Part shown: one piece after another, positions 45,183-57,668 of the stretch
Position numbering within the stretch: position 1 is the stretch's first letter
Layout of the letters: the number at the start of each line of letters is the position of its first letter
NCBI RefSeq assembly: GCF_051014685.1
Contig: NW_027478897.1
Location: 1 to 64,000 of the forward strand
Source: Ptiloglossa arizonensis
Taxonomy: Eukaryota; Arthropoda; Insecta; Hymenoptera; Colletidae
Reading direction: 5' to 3'
Length of the DNA stretch: 64,000 nucleotides
The notes under the pieces: generated by a model
The model's database searches: none
Told to the model about the DNA's origin: nothing
The model's input: the letters and a program-made list of their open reading frames with translations, nothing else
Position numbers and translations under genes: made by a program

Positions 45183-46951
45183 GTTGAGAAGACAACAAAT
45201 TTTTCGCACTTCTGCTGCTCCAAACGCATAACCAGAATGGCCTAGGGAAGAAATACACTTACCGTTGTAATCGGGCGAGTTTCTACTTTCAGATGCAACA
45301 GGAATTTTTGGGTTAGGTCAATCCGTTCGCGAGATATGGGAGTTTGAAGCCAAGAAATGGTTGAGAAGGCAAAAAATTTTTCGCAATTCTGCTGCTCCAA
45401 ACGCTTAACCAGAATGGCCTAGGGAAAAAATACACATACTGTAGTAATCGGGAGTGTTTCTACTTTCAGACGCAACAGGAATTTTTGGGTTTGGTCAATC
45501 CGTTCGCGAGATATGGGAGTTTGAAGCCAAGAAATGGTTGAGAAGGCAAAAAATTTTTCGCAATTCTGCTAATCCAAACGCTTAACCAGAATGGCCTAGG
45601 GAGAAAATACACATACCGTTGAAATCGGGCGAGTTTCTACTTTCTGACGCTGCAGGAATTTTTGGGTTTGGTCAATCCGTTCGCGAGATATGGGACTTTG
45701 ATACTAAGAAATGGTTGAGAAGACAACAAATTTTTCGCAATTCTGCTGATCCAAACGCTTAACCAGAATGGGCTGGGGAAAAAATACACATACCGTTGTA
45801 ATCGGGCGAGTTTCTACTTTCAGACGCTACAGGAATTTTTGGGTTAGGTCAATCCGTCCGCGAGATATGGGAGTTTGAAGCTAAGAAATGTTTGAGAAGA
45901 CAACAAATTTTTCGCACTTCTGCTGCTCCAAACGCTTAACCAGAATGGCCTAGGGAAAAAATACACATACCGTTGTAATCGGGCGAGTTTCTACTTTCAG
46001 ATGCAATAGGAATTTTTGGGTTAGGTCAATCCGTTCGCGAGATATGGGAGTTTGAAGCTAAGAAATGGTTGAGAAGACAACAAATTTTTCGCACTTCTGC
46101 TGCTCCAAACGCATAACCAGAATGGCCTAGGGAAGAAATACACTTACCGTTGTAATCGGGCGAGTTTCTACTTTCAGATGCAACAGGAATTTTTGGGTTA
46201 GGTCAATCCGTTCGCGAGATATGGGAGTTTGAAGCCAAGAAATGGTTGAGAAGGCAAAAAATTTTTCGCAATTCTGCTGCTCCAAACGCTTAACCAGAAT
46301 GGCCTAGGGGAAAAATACACATACTGTAGTAATCGGGCGTGTTTCTACTTTCAGACGCAACAGGAATTTTTGGGTTTGGTCAATCCGTTCGCGAGATATG
46401 GGAGTTTGAAGCCAAGAAATGGTTGAGAAGGCAAAAAATTTTTCGCAATTCTGCTGCTCCAAACGCTTAACCAGAATGGGCTGGGAAAAAATACACATAC
46501 CGTTGTAATCGGGCTAGTTTCTACTTTCAGAGGCAATAGGAATTTTTGGGTTAGGTCAATCCGTTCGCGAGATATGCGAGTGTGAAGCTAAGAAATGGTT
46601 GAGAAGACAACAAATTTTTCGCAATGCTGCTGCTCCAAACGCTTAACTAGAATGGCCTAGGGAAAAAATACGCACACAGTTGTAATCGGGCGAGTTTCTA
46701 CTTTCTGACGCAGCAGGAATTTTTGGGTTTGGTCAATCCGTTCGCGAGATATGGTACTTTGAAACTAAGAAATGGTTGAGAAGGCAAAAAATTTTTCGCA
46801 ATTCTGCTAATCCAAACGCTTAACCAGAATGGCCTAGGGAGAAAATACACATACCGTTGTAATCGGGCTAGTTTCTACTTTCAGAGGCAATAGGAATTTT
46901 TGGGTTAGGTCAATCCGTTCGCGAGATATGCGAGCGTGAAGCTAAGAAATG
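45183..46951. repeat. Tandem 10-monomer unit, copy 2 (1,769 bp)
   Basis: This is the second copy of 43,414-45,182. It ends at the GCGAGCGTGAAGCT monomer. Part of the same unit, from GACTTTGATACT to GCGAGCGTG, appears a third time at about 47,990-48,895, offset about 2,300 bp from this copy. Confidence 0.9.
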
Positions 46952-49900
46952 GTTGAGAAGACAACAAATTTTTCGCAATGCTGCTGCTCCAAACGCTTAA
47001 CCAGAATGGCCTAGGGAAAAAATACGCATACAGTTGTAATCGGGCGAGTTTCTACTTTCTGACGCAGCAGGAATTTTTGGGTTTGGTCAATCCGTTCGCG
47101 AGATATGGGACTTTGAATCTAAGAAATGGTTGAGAAGACAACAAATTTTTCGCAATTCTGCTGATCCAAACGCTTAACCATAATGGGCTGGGGAAAAAAT
47201 ACACATACCGTTGTAATCGGGCGAGTATCTACTTTCAGACGCTACAGGAATTTTTGGGTTAGGTCAATCCGTTCGCGAGATATGGGAGTTTGAAGCCAAG
47301 AAATGGTTGGGAAGGTAAAAAATTTTTCGCATTTCTGCTGCTCCAAACGCTTAACCAGAATGGCCTAGGGAAAAAATACACATACCGTTGTAATCGGGCG
47401 AGTTTCTACTTTCAGATGCAATAGGAATTTTTGGGTTAGGTCAATCCGTTCGCGAGATATGGGAGTTTGAAGCTAAGAAATGGTTGAGAAGACAACAAAT
47501 TTTTCGCACTTCTGCTGCTCCAAACGCATAACCAGAATGGCCTAGGGAAGAAATACACATACCGTTGTAATCGGGCGAGTTTCTACTTTCAGATGCAATA
47601 GGAATTTTTGGGTTAGGTCAATCCGTTCGCGAGATATGGGAGTTTGAAGCCAAGAAATGGTTGAGAAGGCAAAAAATTTTTCGCAATTCTGCTGCTCCAA
47701 ACGCTTAACCAGAATGGCCTCGGGAAAAAATACACATACCGCTGTAATCGGGCGAGTTTCTACTTTCAGATGCAATTGGAATTTTTGGGTTAGGTCAATC
47801 CGTTTGCGAGATATGGGAGTTTGAAGCCAAGAAATGGTGGAGAAGGCAAAAAATTTTTCGCAATTCTGCTGCTCCAAACGCTTAACCAGAATGGCCTAGG
47901 GAAAAAATACACATACCGTTGTAATCTGGCGAGTTTCTACTTTCAGACGCAACAGGAATTTTTGGGTTTGGTCAATCCGTTCGCGAGATATGGGACTTTG
48001 ATACTAAGAAATGGTTGAGAAGACAACAAATTTTTCGCAATTCTGCTGATCCAAACGCTTAACCAGAATGGGCTGGGGAAAAAATACACATACCGTTGTA
48101 ATCGGGCGAGTTTCTACTTTCAGACGCTACAGGAATTTTTGGGTTAGGTCAATCCGTCCGCGAGATATGGGAGTTTGAAGCTAAGAAATGTTTGAGAAGA
48201 CAACAAATTTTTCGCACTTCTGCTGCTCCAAACGCGTAACCAGAATGGCCTAGGGAAAAAATACACATACCGTTGTAATCGGGCGAGTTTCTACTTTCAG
48301 ATGCAATAGGAATTTTTGGGTTAGGTCAATCCGTTCGCGAGATATGGGAGTTTGAAGCTAAGAAATGGTTGAGAAGACAACAAATTTTTCGCACTTCTGC
48401 TGCTCCAAACGCATAACCAGAATGGCCTAGGGAAGAAATACACTTACCGTTGTAATCGGGCGAGTTTCTACTTTCAGATGCAACAGGAATTTTTGGGTTA
48501 GGTCAATCCGTTCGCGAGATATGGGAGTTTGAAGCCAAGAAATGGTTGAGAAGGCAAAAAATTTTTCGCAATTCTGCTGCTCCAAACGCTTAACCAGAAT
48601 GGCCTAGGGGAAAAATACACATACTGTAGTAATCGGGCGTGTTTCTACTTTCAGACGCAACAGGAATTTTTGGGTTTGGTCAATCCGTTCGCGAGATATG
48701 GGAGTTTGAAGCCAAGAAATGGTTGAGAAGGCAAAAAATTTTTCGCAATTCTGCTGCTCCAAACGCTTAACCAGAATGGGCTGGGAAAAAATACACATAC
48801 CGTTGTAATCGGGCTAGTTTCTACTTTCAGAGGCAATAGGAATTTTTGGGTTAGGTCAATCCGTTCGCGAGATATGCGAGCGTGAAGCTAAGAAATGGTT
48901 GAGAAGACAACAAATTTTTCGCAATGCTGCTGCTCCAAACGCTTAACCAGAATGGCCTAGGGAAAAAATACGCATACAGTTGTAATCGGGCGAGTTTCTA
49001 CTTTCTGACGCAGCAGGAATTTTTGGGTTTGGTCAATCCGTTCGCGAGATATGGGACTTTGAATCTAAGAAATGGTTGAGAAGACAACAAATTTTTCGCA
49101 ATTCTGCTGATCCAAACGCTTAACCATAATGGGCTGGGGAAAAAATACACATACCGTTGTAATCGGGCGAGTATCTACTTTCAGACGCTACAGGAATTTT
49201 TGGGTTAGGTCAATCCGTTCGCGAGATATGGGAGTTTGAAGCCAAGAAATGGTTGGGAAGGTAAAAAATTTTTCGCATTTCTGCTGCTCCAAACGCTTAA
49301 CCAGAATGGCCTAGGGAAGAAATACACATACCGTTGTAATCGGGCGAGTTTCTACTTTCAGATGCAATAGGAATTTTTGGGTTAGGTCAATCCGTTCGCG
49401 AGATATGGGAGTTTGAAGCCAAGAAATGGTTGAGAAGGCAAAAAATTTTTCGCAATTCTGCTGCTCCAAACGCTTAACCAGAATGGCCTCGGGAAAAAAT
49501 ACACATACCGTTGTAATCTGGCGAGTTTCTACTTTCAGACGCAACAGGAATTTTTGGGTTAGGTCAATCCGTTCGCGAGATATGGGAGTTTGAATCCAAG
49601 AAATGGATGAGAAGGCAAAAAATTTTTCGCAATTCTGCTGCTCCAAACGCTTAACCAGAATGGCCTAGGGAAAAAATACACATATCGTTGTAATCGGGCG
49701 AGTTTCTACTTTCAGATGCAACAGGAATATTTGGGTTAGGTCAGTCCGTTCGCGAGATATGGGAGTTTGAAGCCAAGAAATGGTAGAGAAGTCAAAAAAT
49801 TTTTCGCAATTCTGCTGCTCCAAACGCTTAACCAGAATGGCCTAGGGAAACAATACACATACCGTTGCAATCGGGCGGGTTTCTACTTTCAGATGCAATA

Positions 49901-50178
49901 GGAATTTTTGTGTTAGGTCAATCCTTTCGCGAGATATGGGAGTTTGAAGCTAAGAAATGATTGAGAAGGCAAACAATTTTTCGCAATTCTGCTGCTCCAA
50001 ACGCTTAACCAGAATGGCCCAGGGAAAAAATACACATACCGCGGTAATCGGGCGAGATTCTACTTTCAGATGCAATAGGAATTTTTGGGTTAGGTCAATC
50101 CGTTTGCGAGATATGGGAGTTTGAAGGCAAGAAATGGTTGAGAAGGCAAAAAATTTTTTGCATTTCTGCTGCTCCAAA
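46952..50178. repeat. Mosaic segment related to the 8,844-10,200 island
   Basis: Two related runs surround a third partial copy of the 10-mer. The sequence 46,925 to about 47,330 resembles about 48,870-49,280 (offset 1,946 bp), sharing GACTTTGAATCT, CTTAACCATAATGG, GAGTATCTAC and GGTTGGGAAGGTAAAAAAT. These runs also match 8,850 onward. From about 49,541 to 50,178 the order CATATCGTTG, GGAATATTTGGG, GGTCAGTCC, AAATGGTAGAGAAGTC, CCGTTGCAATCGGGCGGG, CAATCCTTTCGCG, AAATGATTGAG and CCGCGGTAATCGG matches 9,543-10,180, about 39,998 bp away. Confidence 0.8.
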
Positions 50179-50960
50179 CGCTTAACCAGAATGGCCTAGG
50201 GAAAAATACACATACCCTTGTAATCGGGCGAGCTTCTACTTTCAGATGCAATAGGAATTTTTGGGTTAGGTCAATCCGTTCGCGAGATATGCGAGCGTGA
50301 AGCTAAGAAATGGTTGAGAAGACAACAAATTTTTCGCAATGCTGCTGCTCCAAACGCTTAACCAGAATGGCCTAGGGAAAAAATACGCATACAGTTGTAA
50401 TCGGGCGGGTTTCTACTTTCTGACGCAGCAGGAATTTTTGGGTTAGGTCAATCCGTTCGCGAGATATGGGAGTTTGAAGCCAAGAAATGGTTGAGAAGGC
50501 AAAAAATTTTTCGCAATTCTGCTGCTCCAAACGCTTAACCAGAATGGCCTAGGGAAAAAATACACATACCGTTGTAATCGGGCTGGTTTCTACTTTCAGA
50601 GGCAAGAGGAATTTTTGGGTTAGGTCAATCCGTTCGCGAGATATGCGAGTGTGAAGCTAAGAAATGGTTGTGAAGACAACAAATTTTTCGCAATGCTGCT
50701 GCTCCAAACGCTTAACCAGAATGGTCTAGGGAAAAAATACGCATACAGTTGTAATCGGGCGAGTTTCTACTTTCTGACGCAGCAGGAATTTTTGGGTTTG
50801 GTCAATCCGTTCGCGAGATATGGGACTTTGATACTAAGAAATGGTTGAGAAGACAAAAAATTTTTCGCAATTCTGCTGATCCAAACGCTTAACCAGAATG
50901 GGCTGGGGAAAAAATACACATACCGTTGTAATCGGGCGAGTTTCTACTTTCAGATGCAAT
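50179..50960. repeat. Short dialect B stretch
   Basis: About four and a half monomers: GGGAAAAATACACATACCCTTG near 50,200, which has one A fewer than usual and CCC where CCG is usual; GCGAGCGTGAAGCT; GGGCTGGTTTC with CAGAGGCAAGAGG near 50,600; GTGAAGAC with GGTCTAGG; and GACTTTGATACT. No gene seen. Confidence 0.7.
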
Positions 50961-52686
50961 AGGAATTTTTGGGTTAGGTCAATCCGTTCGCGAGATATGG
51001 GAGTTTGAAGCTAAGAAATGGTTGAGAAGACAACAAATTTTTCGCACTTCTGCTGCTCCAAACGCATAACCAGAATGGCCTAGGAAGAAATACACATACC
51101 GTTGTAATCGGGCGAGTTTCTGCTTTCAGATGCAACAGGAATTTTTGGGTTAGGTCAATCCGATCGCGAGATATGGGAGTTTGAAGCCAAGAAATGGTTG
51201 AGAAGGCAAAAAATTTTTCACAATTCTGCTGCTCCAAACGCTTAACCAGAATGGCCTAGGGAAAAAATACACATACTGTAGTAATCGGGCGTGTTTCTAC
51301 TTTCTGACGCAGCAGGAATTTTTGGGTTTGGTCAATCCGTTCGCGAGATATGGGAGTTTGAAGCCAAGAAATGGTTGAGAAGGCAAAAAATTTTTCGCAA
51401 TTCTGCTGCTCCAAACGCTTAACCAGAATGGGCTGGGAAAAAATACACATACCGTTGTAATCGGGCTAGTTTCTACTTTCAGAGGCAATAGGAATTTTTG
51501 GGTTAGGTCAATCCGTTCGCGAGATATGCGAGTGTGAAGCTAAGAAATGGTTGAGAAGACAACAAATTTTTCGCAATGCTGCTGCTCCAAACGCTTAACA
51601 AGAATGGCCTAGGGAAAAAATACGCACACAGTTGTAATCGGGCGAGTTTCTACTTTCTGACGCAGCAGGAATTTTTGGGTTTGGTCAATCCGTTCGCGAG
51701 ATATGGGACTTTGAAACTAAGAAATGGTTGAGAAGACAACAAATTTTTCGCAATTCTGCTGATCCAAACGCTTAACCAGAATGGGCTGGGGAAAAAATAC
51801 ACATACCGTTGTAATCGGGCGAGTTTCTACTTTCAGACGCTACAGGAATTTTTGGGTTAGGTCTATCCGTTCGCGAGATATGGGAGTTTGAAGACAAGAA
51901 ATGGTTGAGAAGGCAAAAAAATTTTCGCAATTCTGCTGGTCCAAACGCTTAACCAGAATGGCCTAGGGAAAAAATACACATACCGTTGTAATCGGGCGAG
52001 TTTCTACTTTCAGATGCGATAGGAATTTTTGGGTTAGGTCAATCCGTTCGCGAGATATGGGAGTTTGAAGCCAAGAAATGGTTGAGAAGGCAAAAAATTT
52101 TTCGCAATTCTGCTAATCCAAACGTTTAACCAGAATGGCCTAGGGAGAAAATACACATACCGTTGTAATCGGGCTAGTTTCTACTTTCAGAGGCAATAGG
52201 AATTTTCCGGTTAGGTCAATCCGTTCGCGAGATATGCGAGTGTGAAACTAAGAAATGGTTGAGAAGACAACAAATTTTTCGCAATGCTGCTGCTCCAAAC
52301 GCTTAACCAGAATGGCCTAGGGAAAAAATACGCATACAGTTGTAATCGGGCGAGCTTCTACTTTCTGACGCAGCAGGAATTTTTGGGTTTGGTCAATCCG
52401 TTCGCGAGATATGGGTTCTTTGAAACTTAGAAATGGTTGAGAAGACAACAAGTTTTTCGCAATTCTGCTGCTCCAAACGCTTAACCAGAATGGCCTAGGG
52501 AAAAAATACACATACCGTTGTAATCGGGCTGGTTTCTACTTTCAGAGGCAATAGGAATTTTTGGGTTAGGTCAATCCGTTCGCGAGATATGCGAGTGTGA
52601 AGCTAAGAAATGGTTGTGAAGACAACAAATTTTTCGCAATGCTGCTGCTCCAAACGCTTAACCAGAATGGTCTAGGGAAAAAATAC
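50961..52686. repeat. 10-monomer duplication with 53,970-55,694, left copy
   Basis: It matches at an offset of 3,009 bp, dropping to 3,008 after a one-G deletion in CCTAGGAAGAAATAC near 51,079. Shared markers are CGCATAACC, TTTCTGCTTTCAG, TTTTTCACAATTC, ATACTGTAGTAATCGG, CTGGGAAAAAATAC, AACAAGAATGG with GCACACAG, GGTCTATCCG near 51,860, GAAGACAAG, GATGCGATAGG, CGGTTAGG, GAAACTTAGAAATGG and GGTCTAGG. Private changes are CCGATCGCGAG near 51,169 and TTTTCCGG near 52,205. Confidence 0.87.
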
Positions 52687-53969
52687 GCATACAGTTGTAA
52701 TCGGGCGAGTTTCTACTTTCTGACGCAGCAGGAATTTTTGGGTTTGGTCAATCCGTTCGCGAGATATGGGACTTTGATACTAAGAAATGGTTGAGAAGAC
52801 AAAAAATTTTTCGCAATTCTGCTGATCCAAACGCTTAACCAGAATGGGCTGGGGAAAAAATACACATACCGTTGTAATCGGGCGAGTTTCTACTTTCAGA
52901 CGCTACAGGAATTTTTGGGTTAGGTCAATCCGTCCGCGAGATATGGGAGTTTGAAGCTAAGAAATGTTTGAGAAGACAACAAATTTTTCGCATTTCTGCT
53001 GCTCCAAACGCTTAACCAGAATGGCCTAGGGAAAAAATACACATACCGTTGTAATCGGGCGAGTTTCTACTTTCAGATGCAATAGGAATTTTTGGGTTAG
53101 GTCAATCCGTTCGCGAGATATGGGAGTTTGAAGCTAAGAAATGGTTGAGAAGACAACAAATTTTTCGCACTTCTGCTGCTCCAAACGCATAACCAGAATG
53201 GCCTAGGGAAGAAATACACATACCGTTGTAATCGGGCGAGTTTCTACTTTCAGATGCAACAGGAATTTTTGGGTTAGGTCAATCCGTTCGCGAGATATGG
53301 GAGTTTGAAGCCAAGAAATGGTTGAGAAGGCAAAAAATTTTTCACAATTCTGCTGCTCCAAACGCTTAACCAGAATGGCCTAGGGAAAAAATACACATAC
53401 TGTAGTAATCGGGCGTGTTTCTACTTTCTGACGCAGCAGGAATTTTTGGGTTTGGTCAATCCGTTCGCGAGATATGGGAGTTTGAAGCCAAGAAATGGTT
53501 GAGAAGGCAAAAAATTTTTCGCAATTCTGCTGCTCCAAACGCTTAACCAGAATGGGCTGGGAAAAAATACACATACCGTTGTAATCGGGCTAGTTTCTAC
53601 TTTCAGAGGCAATAGGAATTTTTGGGTTAGGTCAATCCGTTCGCGAAATATGCGAGTGTGAAGCTAAGAAATGGTTGAGAAGACAACAAATTTTTCACAA
53701 TGCTGCTGCTCCAAACGCTTAACAAGAATGGCCTAGGGAAAAAATACGCACACAGTTGTAATCGGGCGAGTTTCTACTTTCTGACGCAGCAGGAATTTTT
53801 GGGTTTGGTCAATCCGTTCGCGAGATATGGGACTTTGAAACTGAGAAATGGTTGAGAAGACAACAAATTTTTCGCAATTCTGCTGATCCAAACGCTTAAC
53901 CAGAATGGGCTGGGGAAAAAATACACATACCGTTGTAATCGGGCGAGTTTCTACTTTCAGACGCTACAG
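52687..53969. repeat. 7-monomer stretch duplicated in part at 55,680-56,660
   Basis: The first two monomers carry GACTTTGATACT, then CCGTCCGCGAG with AAATGTTTGAG. From 53,026 to 54,006 the sequence matches 55,680-56,660 at an offset of 2,654 bp, including the rare GCGAAATATGCG near 53,644, TTTTTCACAATGCTG near 53,692 and GAAACTGAGAAATGG near 53,837. The next large block begins at 53,970, inside the last monomer. Confidence 0.83.
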
Positions 53970-55694
53970 GAATTTTTGGGTTAGGTCAATCCGTTCGCGA
54001 GATATGGGAGTTTGAAGCTAAGAAATGGTTGAGAAGACAACAAATTTTTCGCACTTCTGCTGCTCCAAACGCATAACCAGAATGGCCTAGGGAAGAAATA
54101 CACATACCGTTGTAATCGGGCGAGTTTCTGCTTTCAGATGCAACAGGAATTTTTGGGTTAGGTCAATCCGTTCGCGAGATATGGGAGTTTGAAGCCAAGA
54201 AATGGTTGAGAAGGCAAAAAATTTTTCACAATTCTGCTGCTCCAAACGCTTAACCAGAATGGCCTAGGGAAAAAATACACATACTGTAGTAATCGGGCGT
54301 GTTTCTACTTTCTGACGCAGCAGGAATTTTTGGGTTTGGTCAATCCGTTCGCGAGATATGGGAGTTTGAAGCCAAGAAATGGTTGAGAAGGCAAAAAATT
54401 TTTCGCAATTCTGCTGCTCCAAACGCTTAACCAGAATGGGCTGGGAAAAAATACACATACCGTTGTAATCGGGCTAGTTTCTACTTTCAGAGGCAATAGG
54501 AATTTTTGGGTTAGGTCAATCCGTTCGCGAGATATGCGAGTGTGAAGCTAAGAAATGGTTGAGAAGACAACAAATTTTTCGCAATGCTGCTGCTCCAAAC
54601 GCTTAACAAGAATGGCCTAGGGAAAAAATACGCACACAGTTGTAATCGGGCGAGTTTCTACTTTCTGACGCAGCAGGAATTTTTTGGTTTGGTCAATCCG
54701 TTCGCGAGATATGGGACTTTGAAACTAAGAAATGGTTGAGAAGACAACAAATTTTTCGCAATTCTGCTGATCCAAACGCTTAACCAGAATGGGCTGGGGA
54801 AAAAATACACATACCGTTGTAATCGGGCGAGTTTCTACTTTCAGACGCTACAGGAATTTTTGGGTTAGGTCTATCCGTTCGCGAGATATGGGAGTTTGAA
54901 GACAAGAAATGGTTGAGAAGGCAAAAAATTTTTCGCAATTCTGCTGGTCCAAACGCTTAACCAGAATGGCCTAGGGAAAAAATACACATACCGTTGTAAT
55001 CGGGCGAGTTTCTACTTTCAGATGCGATAGGAATTTTTGGGTTAGGTCAATCCGTTCGCGAGATATGGGAGTTTGAAGCCAAGAAATGGTTGAGAAGGCA
55101 AAAAATTTTTCGCAATTCTGCTAATCCAAACGTTTAACCAGAATGGCCTAGGGAGAAAATACACATACCGTTGTAATCGGGCTAGTTTCTACTTTCAGAG
55201 GCAATAGGAATTTTTCGGTTAGGTCAATCCGTTCGCGAGATATGCGAGTGTGAAACTAAGAAATGGTTGAGAAGACAACAAATTTTTCGCAATGCTGCTG
55301 CTCCAAACGCTTAACCAGAATGGCCTAGGGAAAAAATACGCATACAGTTGTAATCGGGCGAGCTTCTACTTTCTGACGCAGCAGGAATTTTTGGGTTTGG
55401 TCAATCCGTTCGCGAGATATGGGTTCTTTGAAACTTAGAAATGGTTGAGAAGACAACAAGTTTTTCGCAATTCTGCTGCTCCAAACGCTTAACCAGAATG
55501 GCCTAGGGAAAAAATACACATACCGTTGTAATCGGGCTGGTTTCTACTTTCAGAGGCAATAGGAATTTTTGGGTTAGGTCAATCCGTTCGCGAGATATGC
55601 GAGTGTGAAGCTAAGAAATGGTTGTGAAGACAACAAATTTTTCGCAATGCTGCTGCTCCAAACGCTTAACCAGAATGGTCTAGGGAAAAAATAC
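53970..55694. repeat. 10-monomer duplication with 50,961-52,686, right copy
   Basis: This is the right copy. GGTCTATCCG lies at 54,869, exactly 3,008 bp from its partner. A private change is GGAATTTTTTGGTTTGG near 54,677. The match ends at GGTCTAGGGAAAAAATAC, after which this copy has ACATACCG and the other has GCATACAG. Confidence 0.87.
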
Positions 55695-56660
55695 ACATAC
55701 CGTTGTAATCGGGCGAGTTTCTACTTTCAGATGCAATAGGAATTTTTGGGTTAGGTCAATCCGTTCGCGAGATATGGGAGTTTGAAGCTAAGAAATGGTT
55801 GAGAAGACAACAAATTTTTCGCACTTCTGCTGCTCCAAACGCATAACCAGAATGGCCTAGGGAAGAAATACACATACCGTTGTAATCGGGCGAGTTTCTA
55901 CTTTCAGATGCAACAGGAATTTTTGGGTTAGGTCAATCCGTTCGCGAGATATGGGAGTTTGAAGCCAAGAAATGGTTGAGAAGGCAAAAAATTTTTCACA
56001 ATTCTGCTGCTCCAAACGCTTAACCAGAATGGCCTAGGGAAAAAATACACATACTGTAGTAATCGGGCGTGTTTCTACTTTCTGACGCAGCAGGAATTTT
56101 TGGGTTTGGTCAATCCGTTCGCGAGATATGGGAGTTTGAAGCCAAGAAATGGTTGAGAAGGCAAAAAATTTTTCGCAATTCTGCTGCTCCAAACGCTTAA
56201 CCAGAATGGGCTGGGAAAAAATACACATACCGTTGTAATCGGGCTAGTTTCTACTTTCAGAGGCAATAGGAATTTTTGGGTTAGGTCAATCCGTTCGCGA
56301 AATATGCGAGTGTGAAGCTAAGAAATGGTTGAGAAGACAACAAATTTTTCACAATGCTGCTGCTCCAAACGCTTAACAAGAATGGCCTAGGGAAAAAATA
56401 CGCACACAGTTGTAATCGGGCGAGTTTCTACTTTCTGACGCAGCAGGAATTTTTGGGTTTGGTCAATCCGTTCGCGAGATATGGGACTTTGAAACTGAGA
56501 AATGGTTGAGAAGACAACAAATTTTTCGCAATTCTGCTGATCCAAACGCTTAACCAGAATGGGCTGGGGAAAAAATACACATACCGTTGTAATCGGGCGA
56601 GTTTCTACTTTCAGACGCTACAGGAATTTTTGGGTTAGGTCAATCCGTTCGCGAGATATG
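55680..56660. repeat. Copy of 53,026-54,006 (981 bp)
   Basis: It has the same order and the same rare variants as 53,026-54,006 at an offset of 2,654 bp. It ends where GAGATATGTGAG here faces GAGATATGGGAG. It abuts the end of the 10-monomer copy at 55,694, so the two duplications share a boundary. Confidence 0.83.
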
Positions 56661-57668
56661 TGAGTTTGAAGACAAGAAATGGTTGAGAAGGCAAAAAATT
56701 TTTCGCAATTCTGCTGGTCCAAACGCTTAACCAGAATGGCCTAGGGAAAAAATACACATACCGTTGTAATCGGGCGAGTTTCTACTTTCAGATGCGATAG
56801 GAATTTTTGGGTTAGGTCAATCCGTTCGCGAGATATGGGAGTTTGAAGCCAAGAAATGGTTGAGAAGGCAAAAAATTTTTCGCAATTCTGCTAATCCAAA
56901 CGTTTAACCAGAATGGCCTAGGGAGAAAATACACATACCGTTGTAATCGGGCTAGTTTCTACTTTCAGAGGCAATAGGAATTTTTCGGTTAGGTCAATCC
57001 GTTCGCGAGATATGCGAGTGTGAAACTAAGAAATGGTTGAGAAGACAACAAATTTTTCGCAATGCTGCTGCTCCAAACGCTTAACCAGAATGGCCTAGGG
57101 AAAAAATACGCATACAGTTGTAATCGGGCGAGTTTCTACTTTCAGACGCTACAGGAATTTTTGGGTTAGGTCAATCCGTTCGCGAGATATGGGAGTTTGA
57201 AGCTAAGAAATGGTTGAGAAGACAACAAATTTTTCGCACTTCTGCTGCTCCAAACGTATAACCAGAATGGCCTAGGGAAGAAATACACATACCGCTGTAA
57301 TCGGGCGAGATTCTACTTTCAGATGAAATAGGAATTTTTGGGTTAGGTCAATCCGTTTGCGAGATATGGGAGTTTGAAGCCAAGAAATGGTTGAGAAGGC
57401 AAAAAATTTTTCGCAATTCTGCTGCTCGAAACGCTTAACCAGAATGGGCTGGGGAAAAAATACACATACCGTTGTAATCGGGCTAGTTTCTACTTTCAGA
57501 TGCAATAGGAATTTTTGGGTTAGGTCAATCCGTTCGCGAGATATGGGAGTTTGAAGCCAAGAAATGGTTGAGAAGGCAAAAAATTTTTCGCAATTCTGCT
57601 AATCCAAACAGCTTAACCAGAATGGCCTAGGGAGAAAATACACATACCGTTGAAATCGGGCGAGTTTA
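56661..57668. repeat. Dialect B connecting stretch
   Basis: The first part (to about 57,125) repeats GAAGACAAG, GATGCGATAGG, AACGTTTAACC, CGGTTAGG and GTGTGAAACTAAG as at 54,880-55,335 and 51,870-52,330. The rest resembles 38,650-39,260: AACGTATAACC, GATTCTAC, GCTGCTCGAAACG and GTTGAAATCGG. A one-base insertion, CCAAACAGCTTAACC near 57,605, is shared with 61,320. Confidence 0.75.
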
